18,550 nt of DNA from an uncultured Porphyromonas sp. (GCF_938046015.1 NZ_CALIXW010000049.1:1-18550); one strand, 5' to 3'. Positions 1-7,308 are shown, counted from the stretch's first letter. Program-made: numbers and translations. Notes: a model not told the origin generated them from the sequence alone.

Positions 1-817
1 TGCCGATCTTAGCCTTGATCTCCTCGAGCTGCTTGAGGATGGCGGCCACGGCGAGTGCGGCACTCGACTTACCCTGCTTTACCTCTTCCTGCAGCTCAGC
101 GGCCTTGGCGACGAGCGCCTCGAGCTGCTTGAGGACGGAGGCCTGCGTGGTGCCACTGGCCTCGGCAGCCTCCTTGAGCTTGGTGAGCGTCGTGCCGAGG
201 GCCTCGAGCTGCTTGGCGCTGGACTCCTTCAGCCCACCGATGGCCTTAGCGATGGCATCGAGCTTGTCGCTCAGCGGGACGCTCTGCGTGTTGATGAGGC
301 CCATGAGGAGGTCGAGCTTCTCCTGCGTGGTCTTGGCCGTGCTGGTAATGGCGTCGGTGATCTGCTTGAGCTTCTCGGCGAGCGTACCGCCGAGCTTGTC
401 GATGGCCTCGGTGATCTTGCCCGTCAGCTCCTCTTGCTTGAGGAGGTGCTTCTTGATGGCCTCGGCGAGGATGTCGAGCTTGCCCTCGAGGCTCAGCGTC
501 TGGCTACTGATGGCGCTCTCGATGGCAGCGAGCTTCGTCTCCAGCGTCTTATTGACGTCGCCGAGGATATCGCTAATGGCCTGGAGCTTGGTAGCCTGGT
601 CGGCATGCATCTTGTCCAGTGCCTCAGTCAGCTTCTTGATGGCAGCCTCGCTCTTGAGGGTGCCTTGGTTGATGGCTTCGACGACCTTGCTGAAGTCATT
701 GGTTACGGTGACCGAGGTCGTGTGACTGACCTTAGGTGCATCCTCCTTACAGGATGAGAAGGTCGCGGGGGCAAGCAGCAGCGCTAGCCCTACGAGGGGT
801 AGGAATATCCGTTTCAT
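1..817 (-). CDS. Helical rod-like lipoprotein, 3' end cut by window edge
   Basis: The gene starts at the ATG whose complement lies at 815-817 and stays open for 272 codons to the left edge, so the C-terminus is missing. The N-terminus is a lipoprotein signal peptide: MKR, a hydrophobic stretch (residues 4-20), then FSSC with Cys23 as the lipidation site. The rest is almost entirely Lys/Glu/Ala/Leu/Ile-rich, with no Pro between about 30 and 180, as expected for long alpha-helix. A K-L-x-x-I-type motif recurs at residues 77, 95, 113, 149, 167, 185 and 203 (as QL), an 18-residue period with the 131 position degenerate. It lies 30 bp downstream of the OmpA-like gene on the same strand, so the two are probably co-transcribed. 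I recognise no named family. A structural lipoprotein anchored in a membrane and reaching into the periplasm is an inference. A tail-fibre-like or adhesin-stalk protein is the main alternative. Confidence 0.85.
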   Translation of the reverse strand, partial: MKRIFLPLVGLALLLAPATFSSCKEDAPKVSHTTSVTVTNDFSKVVEAINQGTLKSEAAIKKLTEALDKMHADQATKLQAISDILGDVNKTLETKLAAIESAISSQTLSLEGKLDILAEAIKKHLLKQEELTGKITEAIDKLGGTLAEKLKQITDAITSTAKTTQEKLDLLMGLINTQSVPLSDKLDAIAKAIGGLKESSAKQLEALGTTLTKLKEAAEASGTTQASVLKQLEALVAKAAELQEEVKQGKSSAALAVAAILKQLEEIKAKIG

Positions 818-847
818 GATCTGATGTGCATTTAAGGGGGGATGGTA

Positions 848-2179
848 CTACTTCTTGACCTTGATGGTGATGGTGACGCGACGGCCTTCGGCGGCAGGCT
901 TGCCCTTCTCCTCACCGATGGCGATCTGCGGGTCGAGGTCCTCGGCGGCAAAGCCCTCAGCGATGAGCGCCTGGGCTACCTGCTGCAGGCGACGGCTGGA
1001 GAGCTGCTGGTTGTAGGCCTCGGAGCCGGGGGTGCTGGCCTCGGCTAGGAGCTCTAGCTGATGCCCACGGGCTGAGCGGGCGAAGGCGCGCAGACGCTCC
1101 AGCTCTATACGGCCGATGGTGTAGCTGTCGTGGTCGAACTGGACGAAGTGCGGGGCGAGGGCAGGCAGCTCGGCGCCGCCCTTAGCCTGAGCCTCGAGCT
1201 CGGCCTGACGCGCCTCGGCCTGGGCGCGGCGTGCAGCCTCGTCCTCGGCACGTGCCTCAGCGTCGCGGAGCTTGCGCTGTAGGGCGTTGAGCTTGTCGTT
1301 GAGCGTGGAGAGCTCGCCCTCGTAGCGGCTGCGTAGGGCGCAGGCGGCGCTACGGACGAAGTTGTAGCGGACGGTGGCAAGCGCGAAGACGAGGCTACGC
1401 GGAGCGATGCCCTTACGATTGAGGAGCCAGTCGAGCTCACCCTTCAGGCCGAGGCTGAACTGGCGGCTGACGTCGGCCTCCAGATGCAGCGAGGCGGGCA
1501 GGTAGAGCGTCTCGAAGCTCTCGGCGCGGTTGGTCGTGCGCACGCCGCCCGAGAAGACGACGGAGGACTCATTGCTGACGCTGGTGCCGCTCACCAGAGG
1601 GATGGTCTTGCCGCCCTGCGTGAGGGTGTTGTTCAGCAGGAAGGCATACTCGTTGCCGCTGGCCATCGAGTAGCCGAGGCCCGTGCCGAGCCAGAGATTG
1701 AGCCACTGGGCGCCGCGGCGTGGCCAGAGCTCCATGAAGTTCAGCCCGAGGCCGAGCTTGGCGTTGTGGAAGTTCATCAGGTAGTTGCCGTAGACCTTGA
1801 TGGGCATGGTCTTGGCATCTAGGCTGGAGACGCGCTGCTCACGGCGGTAGCGCGACCAGAGGTATTCGCCGCCGACACGTATCCAGGGGCGGATGGTGTA
1901 GTCGATGCCTCCGCCGACGGCGGGGGCTAGCTCATAGCTGCGACGCTGGTTCAGGGTGGGGTACCAGACCTCGGTAGCCCAGGAGGTACCGCCCTCGGCG
2001 GAGATGCTCCAGCTGCCACGTCGTACCTCGGCATTGTAGCCCTTGGACGGCTCGGTCAGCTGCTGCTCCCGAGTCTGTGCCTGGGAGCTCACGAGGGGCG
2101 TTGCTCCCAGGAGGGCGATCAAGCCTGTGCGCAGCAGCCGCGCGCTGTGTCGCGGGGCAAAGGACGTTAAACTGCTCAT
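848..2179 (-). CDS. OmpA-family outer-membrane protein with N-terminal beta-barrel
   Basis: This is a 443-residue protein with a signal peptide ending near SSQAQT (about residue 35). Next comes a Tyr/Trp/Gly-rich region (about 40-285) with the alternating pattern of an outer-membrane beta-barrel. A charged coiled coil follows (about 293-334, Ala/Glu/Arg-rich), then an OmpA C-terminal domain (about 345-443) beginning FVQFDHDSYTI. In that domain, AYNQQLSSRR aligns with the E. coli OmpA segment AYNQGLSERR. The Arg that contacts diaminopimelate is kept (Arg397 by this alignment), but the partner Asp of the GYTD motif aligns with Ser382. Peptidoglycan binding may therefore be weakened or altered. 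The gene is the first of an apparent two-gene operon with the helical lipoprotein. Its promoter is upstream at 2341-2348, leaving a long leader. Family assignment is firm; the exact role (porin, wall anchor, adhesin) is not determined. Confidence 0.9.
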   Translation of the reverse strand: MSSLTSFAPRHSARLLRTGLIALLGATPLVSSQAQTREQQLTEPSKGYNAEVRRGSWSISAEGGTSWATEVWYPTLNQRRSYELAPAVGGGIDYTIRPWIRVGGEYLWSRYRREQRVSSLDAKTMPIKVYGNYLMNFHNAKLGLGLNFMELWPRRGAQWLNLWLGTGLGYSMASGNEYAFLLNNTLTQGGKTIPLVSGTSVSNESSVVFSGGVRTTNRAESFETLYLPASLHLEADVSRQFSLGLKGELDWLLNRKGIAPRSLVFALATVRYNFVRSAACALRSRYEGELSTLNDKLNALQRKLRDAEARAEDEAARRAQAEARQAELEAQAKGGAELPALAPHFVQFDHDSYTIGRIELERLRAFARSARGHQLELLAEASTPGSEAYNQQLSSRRLQQVAQALIAEGFAAEDLDPQIAIGEEKGKPAAEGRRVTITIKVKK

Positions 2180-2248
2180 GATCGTTTCGTTTAGATTAGG
2201 TAGGTGAGATATTCTTGTTAATGTAGTGCCGCTTTGGAGCTTCGGGTG

Positions 2249-2283
2249 CGGGCAGGAGGACCCACATTCCCTCCTCCTGCCCG
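2249..2283 (-). promoter_or_regulatory. Leader hairpin of the OmpA-like operon
   Basis: A perfect 12-bp inverted repeat, CGGGCAGGAGGA (2249-2260) and TCCTCCTGCCCG (2272-2283), encloses an 11-nt loop. It falls inside the predicted 5' leader between the -7 box (2341-2348) and the start codon at 2179. No T-tract follows on either strand, so it does not look like a terminator. It could affect mRNA stability or translation; that is inference. Confidence 0.55.
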
Positions 2284-2340
2284 ACCTTCGGCTGGGGACC
2301 TCGGGGCAAGCCCTGCGGCGGGGAGCTCCTTGGTCTACTG

Positions 2341-2348
2341 CAAAGGTA
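2341..2348 (-). promoter_or_regulatory. Bacteroidetes -7 box for the OmpA-like operon
   Basis: On the minus strand this reads TACCTTTG followed by CAGT, an exact match to the Bacteroidetes consensus TAnnTTTG. At the expected distance upstream (about 2368-2371) the minus strand reads TAAC rather than TTTG, so the -33 element is poor. The nearest TCGGACA-type heptamer begins just beyond that point. A promoter that needs an activator would fit. The implied leader is about 155 nt. Confidence 0.6.
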
Positions 2349-2379
2349 GAGCAGGCCTCAGCCCCTTGTTATAGGCCAA

Positions 2380-2506
2380 GCGGACAGAAATATGCTCCTA
2401 TCGGACAAGTTCGCCCGCGTCCGCCCCGCGCCGACTGTCCCAATCGGACATCCAGCCTGTTCCAATCGGACATCCAGCCTGTTCCAATCGGACATCCGTT
2501 CGGACA
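2380..2506. repeat. Phased TCGGACA heptamer cluster including a 22-bp direct repeat
   Basis: The heptamer TCGGACA occurs at 2401, 2444, 2466, 2488 and 2500, with a one-base variant GCGGACA at 2380. Start-to-start spacings are 21, 43, 22, 22 and 12 bp, so most sites are multiples of about two helical turns apart. Two full copies of a 22-bp unit that begins CCAATCGGACATCC lie at 2440-2461 and 2462-2483, with a 14-bp partial third copy at 2484-2497. The cluster sits immediately upstream of the OmpA-operon promoter. It is a good candidate for cooperative regulator binding; no regulator is identified. Confidence 0.6.
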
Positions 2507-2638
2507 CGACTACCCTAAAGCACTACTCCACAGTACACTACATAGAATTCCTACCTTATCTCCCAATTTTCCCCCTCTTATCCCTCAACTCTCCCCCCTC
2601 CTAGCTCTCCCGAAGCTGCAAACTAAGGGGGGAGGCCT
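2507..2638. other. Pyrimidine-rich intergenic stretch, no gene seen
   Basis: The plus strand here is strongly C/T-rich, especially about 2540-2610, and lacks a credible coding frame. Open frames crossing it have no conserved motifs and no promoter-start arrangement. I see no terminator or RNA gene. It separates the heptamer cluster from the 22-bp palindrome array. Confidence 0.4.
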
Positions 2639-2722
2639 CTGAGGGATATCGCTCAGCGCGCTGAGGGACGTCCGTGCCGCACGTGAGGGCTATCCCTCAG
2701 CGGCGCGAGGGATATCCCTTAG
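2639..2722. repeat. 22-bp tandem array of imperfect 18-bp palindromes (array A, four units)
   Basis: Four 18-bp imperfect palindromes begin at 2639, 2661, 2683 and 2705, exactly 22 bp apart, separated by 4-bp GC-rich linkers (CGCG, GCAC, CGGC). The consensus is CTGAGGGATATCCCTCAG. The central hexamers are, in order, GATATC, GACGTC, GCTATC and GATATC. Unit 1 differs from a perfect palindrome at one base pair, while unit 2 has decayed at its right arm. A matching four-unit array lies at 11639-11722. The linkers are far too short for CRISPR spacers. Possible roles are a multi-dimer operator, a nucleoid-protein site or a decayed repeat element. Confidence 0.8.
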
Positions 2723-2858
2723 CAAGGCCTGCCCTTAGCGTGGGTGGGCATACGGCCTTAGGCGGGGCTTCTTCTACCTTATTATATATAGGGAGGGCCT
2801 GGACTGAGGGGGCGAGCGAAGGCCCAATACGTGGTAGGACGGGGGGCTCGGGGGAGGA
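2723..2858. other. Intergenic DNA upstream of the hybrid regulator, no gene seen
   Basis: Apart from a short AT-rich patch (about 2776-2790, TTATTATATATAG) in otherwise GC-rich sequence, I see no supported feature. The open frames here overlap the promoter of the next gene, run into its coding region in another frame, and lack recognisable motifs. Confidence 0.4.
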
Positions 2859-2890
2859 TTTGGGTAGCACCCAAAGAATTTTCATCTTTG
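2859..2890 (+). promoter_or_regulatory. Promoter of the hybrid regulator, with palindrome over the -33 box
   Basis: A -33 element TTTG (2859-2862) is followed after 20 nt by a -7 element CATCTTTG (2883-2890), one base off TAnnTTTG. This is the only promoter in the window with both elements in register. A perfect inverted repeat, TTTGGGTAGCACCCAAA (2859-2875), covers the -33 box and part of the spacer, so a dimeric protein bound there would compete with or contact RNA polymerase. The leader to the start codon is about 135-155 nt. Confidence 0.6.
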
Positions 2891-3028
2891 CAGTATACAT
2901 ACGCACCTCTGCCCACAGCATCAAGGCTATAAGAAGCAAACCAGTATCCACCCCAGGGATGCGCACTATCCTCTCTCCCCTCGGGATAGAGCGGGATCCG
3001 TGTACGCCCCACGAAGACGCTACAGACT

Positions 3029-5890
3029 ATGCGACACTGCGCCACCCACATGCGCCAGAGTCCTGCACGGAGCCGTACGACAGCCCCTCCCTTAGCCTCC
3101 CACCTCCGCAGCCTCTATGCGGGGCTTGGCCTCCTCGGCTGCCTCCTCACCCTCGGAGCCTGTCAGAAGCACAAAGCCGCCCCCGCCCCCGAGGAGCGGC
3201 GACGCGTCGACAGCCTCGTCAAGGCCGCTAAGGATATCCCCACGCTCATACAGCTGCACGAGGCCTTCGAGCACAAGGGCAATCGGCTGGGTAGTATCCT
3301 TGCGCTCAAGGAATGGGGGCGCATGCTGCGCAATGAGAGCCGCTTCGAGGAGGCCCTACACCAGCACAGCCAGGCGCTGAAGCTCGTCGAAGCCCTAGGC
3401 GATACCCTCGAGTGGGTGCAGGTGCTCAATGACATCGGCACCGACTACCGCCGCATGGGCGTCCTGGACGTGGCGCAGGAGTACCACTACAAGGCGCGCA
3501 ACCTGAGCGAAGAGCACAGCGACACCACCTTCCAGGCACGCAAGAACCGCGTCGTGGCGCTCAACGGACTGGGGAACATCTACATGACCTTCGGCAACTA
3601 CCAGCAGGCCGAGCAGGTGCTACGCCTGGTGCTAGCGGGCGAGCAGCAGCTGGGGAGCGCGCTGGGACAGGCCATCAACTACGCCAACCTCGGGGCGATC
3701 TTCGAGCGGCAGGGCAAGGTCGACTCCGCCTGGCGCTACTACCGCCGCTCCATGCAGCTCAACCGCGAGATCGGCAACCAGCTGGGCATCTCGCTCTGCC
3801 ATACCCACTACGGCACCCTCTACGAGCGGGCCAAGGACTACCCCCGCGCCGTCAAGGAGTACGAGACGGCCTACGAGCTGATGAAGGCCTCCAAGGACGA
3901 GTGGCACGCCCTCTCCTCCCTCATCGCGCTGGCAGGCATCCACAACCGCCTCGAGGATAACGCCCGCGTGGAGGACTACCTCGCCCAGGCCAAGGCCATA
4001 GCCGAGCGTATCCACTCCAACGAGCATCTAGCGGAGATCTACGCCCTATACCATAAATACTACAGCCGCCGCGGCCTCTACCAGCAAGCCCTAGCGAGCA
4101 AGGAGCAGGCCGACGCCCTGCAGGACAGCGTCATCAGCATCGAGAAGATCAACCGCATACAGAATGCCAGCATCAACATCGAGCGCAGCCGTCAGCGCCA
4201 GCAGATGGACGCCGTCCAGCGCAAGCTGCGCCAGGAGAAGACCAAGTGGGAGATCGGCTTCGGCATCTTCCTGCTCACACTCATCATCCTGGTGGCTGTC
4301 ATGCTCGTCCTCCTCTATATACAGAAGCTGCGCGCCCGCAACCACCGTACGCTGAAGCAGATGTCCGCGCTGCGGGAGTCCTTCTTCACCAACATCACCC
4401 ACGAATTCCGCACGCCGCTGACCCTCATCCTTGGCCTCAGCCACGACCTGCAGCAGGGGCCCGACTGCAGCCCTGAGCTGCGCGACAAGGTGCAGCTCAT
4501 CGAGCGTCAGGGCAAGAGCCTGCTGAACCTCATCAACCAGCTGCTGGACATCGCACGCACCAAGTCCGCCGTCGGCGACTCCGACTGGTACAGCGGCGAC
4601 ATCTCCGCACGGCTGACAATGATCGTCGAGACCTACCGCGACTTCGCCGAGAGCCGCCATATCGCCCTGAGCTACGAGGGCCCCGGGCGCATGGAGATGG
4701 ACTTCGTCCCCGACTATCTGGACAAGGTGATGAATAACCTCCTATCGAATGCCCTCAAGTTCACCCCCGAGGGTGGCTGGGTGCGGGTCAGGTCGGGGCA
4801 GCAGGCGGGTAAGTTCGTCCTCGAGGTCGCCGACAGCGGCATCGGGATCGCCCCCGAGGCGCTGGAGCATATCTTCGAGCCCTTCTTCCAGGCCGATGGC
4901 CAGTCCCGCAAGCTCGGCTCGGGGGTCGGGCTGGCACTGGTGCGGCAGATCCTCGACGCCGTGGGCGGACAGATCGAGGTCAAGAGCCAGCTGGGGGTGG
5001 GGACGCGCTTCGTCATCCGGATCCCCATACGTCACGAGAACCGCCCACCGCTGCCCTCCATGGGACAGGCCGTACCGCTCGACCTCGAGCTCCACGCCGA
5101 GACACCGCCCAAGGACGAGGACTGCCGTATCCTCATCGTCGAGGACAACCCCGACGTGGCGCACTACATGGGCTCGCTGCTCTGCCAGCGCTACAGCATC
5201 TACTACGCCTCGGACGGCCGTCAGGGCGTGGAGCGCGCTCTGGAGCTGATGCCCGACCTCATCATCACCGACCTCATGATGCCCGAGCTGGACGGCTTCG
5301 AGCTCTGCCAGCAGATACGTACCAATCCCATCACCGACCACATCCCCATCATCGTCGTCACGGCCAAGATCAGCGACAAGGAGCGTATCCGAGGCTTCGA
5401 GGTCGGGGCGGATGCCTATCTGGCCAAGCCCTTCAATAGCGATGAGCTACGTGCGCTGGTCGAGCGCCAGCTAGAGCGGCACCGCTGCCTGCGCCAGCGG
5501 CTCTCCGAGGCCCCGAGCGACAGCAAGGCCCCGCTCATCCAGCTCTCCGAAGCCGAGCTGCGCTTCCTCAGCAAGACCGACGACTTCATCCAGCACGCCC
5601 TCAGCAATAAGCGGCACATCGAGGTCAACACGCTAGCCGAGCAGCTCTGCATGAGCCCCCGCCAGCTGCACCGCAAGCTCGTAGCCCTCACAGGCTATCC
5701 CCCGACGGCCTATATCCTCAATCATAAGATGCTGCGTGCCAAGGAGCTGCTGGAGTCGACGCCCGAGCTCACCATCGAGGACATCGCCGAGCGCTGCGGC
5801 TTCGAGCACGACTCGAGCTTCTACCACGCCTTCAAGCGGTACTACGGCGTCACGCCCGCCGAGTACCGCAAGGACAGCCCCGCCTCCTAG
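3029..5890 (+). CDS. TPR-sensor hybrid histidine kinase / response regulator / AraC protein
   Basis: This one-protein two-component system is 953 residues from the first ATG; the ATG at 3050 (946 residues) is equally plausible. The order is: signal segment (about 29-45) ending in a lipobox-like LGAC; a periplasmic region with tetratricopeptide-like helical repeats (about 60-360); a coiled coil (about 370-405); a transmembrane helix (about 409-431); HisKA with FFTNITHEFRTP (phospho-acceptor His458); HATPase with N-box NNLLSNALKF and G-boxes DSGIGIAP and GSGVGLALV; a receiver domain (from about 699) with phospho-acceptor Asp748 in ITDLMMPELDG; and an AraC DNA-binding domain (about 861-950). All catalytic motifs appear intact. 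The sensor lacks the beta-propeller typical of polysaccharide-responsive members, so the ligand is unknown. P. gingivalis has related envelope-acting systems (FimS with a TPR sensor; the hybrid GppX), but I cannot assign orthology. Confidence 0.93.
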   Translation: MRHCATHMRQSPARSRTTAPPLASHLRSLYAGLGLLGCLLTLGACQKHKAAPAPEERRRVDSLVKAAKDIPTLIQLHEAFEHKGNRLGSILALKEWGRMLRNESRFEEALHQHSQALKLVEALGDTLEWVQVLNDIGTDYRRMGVLDVAQEYHYKARNLSEEHSDTTFQARKNRVVALNGLGNIYMTFGNYQQAEQVLRLVLAGEQQLGSALGQAINYANLGAIFERQGKVDSAWRYYRRSMQLNREIGNQLGISLCHTHYGTLYERAKDYPRAVKEYETAYELMKASKDEWHALSSLIALAGIHNRLEDNARVEDYLAQAKAIAERIHSNEHLAEIYALYHKYYSRRGLYQQALASKEQADALQDSVISIEKINRIQNASINIERSRQRQQMDAVQRKLRQEKTKWEIGFGIFLLTLIILVAVMLVLLYIQKLRARNHRTLKQMSALRESFFTNITHEFRTPLTLILGLSHDLQQGPDCSPELRDKVQLIERQGKSLLNLINQLLDIARTKSAVGDSDWYSGDISARLTMIVETYRDFAESRHIALSYEGPGRMEMDFVPDYLDKVMNNLLSNALKFTPEGGWVRVRSGQQAGKFVLEVADSGIGIAPEALEHIFEPFFQADGQSRKLGSGVGLALVRQILDAVGGQIEVKSQLGVGTRFVIRIPIRHENRPPLPSMGQAVPLDLELHAETPPKDEDCRILIVEDNPDVAHYMGSLLCQRYSIYYASDGRQGVERALELMPDLIITDLMMPELDGFELCQQIRTNPITDHIPIIVVTAKISDKERIRGFEVGADAYLAKPFNSDELRALVERQLERHRCLRQRLSEAPSDSKAPLIQLSEAELRFLSKTDDFIQHALSNKRHIEVNTLAEQLCMSPRQLHRKLVALTGYPPTAYILNHKMLRAKELLESTPELTIEDIAERCGFEHDSSFYHAFKRYYGVTPAEYRKDSPAS

Positions 5891-6167
5891 CCCCACCCCG
5901 GAGAGGCTGCGGCCACCCTGGGCGGCACTTTGCTAGAGGGCTGATGAGCACGCGCTGAGGGCTTTACTCCTCTCCTCCACACCAAGGGGCGAAGGGCTAT
6001 GAGGCAAGGGGGGAGCACCCCCCAGAGCCCTTCGGAGGTATCCTCCGAGCAAGGCCACACTAAAGGGCGAGGCAAGGGCGTTAGATCCTTGTAATCCCTA
6101 GATGAAAGGCTATCAGCTGCACACTAGCGGCATCTCTGTGCAGGAGCTCCGTTTGTATGTAATTGAT
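5891..6167. other. Intergenic region with hairpins after the hybrid regulator gene
   Basis: No credible gene is seen. Two hairpins stand out: GGGGGG-AGCA-CCCCCC at 6008-6023, and CGGAGG-TAT-CCTCCG at 6033-6047. They lie about 120-155 nt past the regulator stop codon. Neither is followed by a clear T-tract, so termination is possible but not shown. Confidence 0.4.
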
Positions 6168-6175
6168 TATCTTTG
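6168..6175 (+). promoter_or_regulatory. -7 box for the M23 peptidase gene
   Basis: TATCTTTG matches the Bacteroidetes TAnnTTTG consensus. A TTTG at 6152-6155 is too close to be a normal -33 box. Transcription would start near 6180, downstream of the earlier in-frame ATG at 6102. This supports translation starting at 6261. Confidence 0.55.
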
Positions 6176-6260
6176 TCTTCGATTCCCTGCTGACTACACC
6201 AGGGACTTGCCTGGGGACGCGCCCCAAGCAAATGATAGTATTAACGTATCTAAAGCTGGT

Positions 6261-7277
6261 ATGACAAGAAACCAAAGACGCCTGCTATGCGCGTCTCTGT
6301 GTCTGATGGCTACGACCGTGAGCTCCTGGACTGCAGGCAGCCTCTCGGCACAGACTCAGGCACCTCGCAAGGAGACGCGCACAGCAGCCGGGCAGCAGCA
6401 CACCACCACTGGGGGTGAACATCTGTTGCTTGCCGACCGCCTCGAGATCAAGAACCGCCTGAAGACAGAGAAGCAGCGCCGAGCGTCTGCCCTGCGACAG
6501 GCAAAGGAGGAGCTCAACCTAGAGGCCCCCGCATCAGAGCTCTACGGAGAAGACTCCTGGGGCAGCTACGTCAATCCCTTCGCGGGTATGTCGGTGAACA
6601 TCCCTGACCGTCAGGACATCGACCTACAGGAGTTCGTGATGCCGATTGACACCCGTCAGATCACCTCGAGCTACGGCTACCGCCACAGCTTCGGCCGTAT
6701 GCACTACGGCACCGACCTCAAGCTCAGTACGGGTGACACCGTACGCGCCGCCTTCTCTGGCAAGGTACGCGTCAAGAGCTACGAGCCTGGGGGCTACGGC
6801 AACTACGTCGTGATCCGCCACCCCAACGGCCTAGAGACTGTCTACGGCCACATGAGCCGCTCCATCGTCCGTGAGGGTACCGTCGTCCGCGCCGGGGATC
6901 CCATCGGCCTCGGCGGCAGCACGGGGCGCAGCACAGGCCCCCACCTGCACTTCGAAGCCCGCTTCATGGGCGTACCCATCGATCCCTCTGACCTCTTTGA
7001 CTTCCAGGCAGGCGTCCCCCGCTTCGACGTCTTCGCCTTCGTCAAGGGCGCCTACCGCACGCCACGCTCTCGCGCCATGGCGAGCGTCGTGGCCCGCCCT
7101 AAGAAGAGCAGCAAGGCCAACGAGGACCAGTTCCGCACCCACCGTATCAAGAAGGGTGAGACGCTCAGCTCCATCGCTGCGCACTACGGGATCTCGGTCA
7201 AGCAGCTCACCGGTAAGAACGGGATGAGCACCAAGTCTAAGCTCAGCGTCGGGCGCACCCTGCGCATCCCGAGCTAA
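6261..7277 (+). CDS. Secreted M23 (LytM) peptidase with C-terminal LysM domain
   Basis: From the ATG at 6261 the protein is 338 residues. The open frame extends upstream to 6102, but that extension precedes the predicted transcription start and would bury the signal peptide. The chosen start gives a normal signal peptide: MTRNQRR, a hydrophobic core, then SLSAQ. The M23 domain (about 130-250) keeps the zinc-site motifs: His148 and Asp152 in MHYGTD, plus His228 and His230 in HLHFE. A LysM domain (about 291-337, HRIKKGETLSSIAAHYGIS) should bind glycan. Intact zinc ligands suggest an active peptidoglycan endopeptidase rather than a NlpD/EnvC-type inactive activator. Location should be periplasmic or outer-membrane associated. 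It is probably transcribed alone, with a hairpin downstream. Confidence 0.92.
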   Translation: MTRNQRRLLCASLCLMATTVSSWTAGSLSAQTQAPRKETRTAAGQQHTTTGGEHLLLADRLEIKNRLKTEKQRRASALRQAKEELNLEAPASELYGEDSWGSYVNPFAGMSVNIPDRQDIDLQEFVMPIDTRQITSSYGYRHSFGRMHYGTDLKLSTGDTVRAAFSGKVRVKSYEPGGYGNYVVIRHPNGLETVYGHMSRSIVREGTVVRAGDPIGLGGSTGRSTGPHLHFEARFMGVPIDPSDLFDFQAGVPRFDVFAFVKGAYRTPRSRAMASVVARPKKSSKANEDQFRTHRIKKGETLSSIAAHYGISVKQLTGKNGMSTKSKLSVGRTLRIPS

Positions 7278-7308
7278 GCCCAAGGCCGCAGCCCCCCAAG
7301 AGCATACA

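Noticed and set aside
15..757. Plus-strand open frames across the left edge
   Set aside because: They are antisense to the lipoprotein gene, whose minus-strand frame has a signal peptide, lipobox and regular 18-residue repeat.
2226..2642. 138-residue plus-strand frame
   Set aside because: It crosses the OmpA leader, promoter and heptamer repeats, has no family motif, and its sequence reflects those repeats.
2639..2722. Small CRISPR array
   Set aside because: Units are palindromes separated by only 4 bp and vary among themselves; no spacers and no cas genes.
2674..3231. 185-residue plus-strand frame
   Set aside because: It crosses palindrome array A and the regulator promoter, then overlaps the regulator gene in another frame.
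6102..6260. Upstream start for the M23 peptidase
   Set aside because: It lies before the predicted promoter at 6168-6175 and would add 53 residues ahead of a normal signal peptide.
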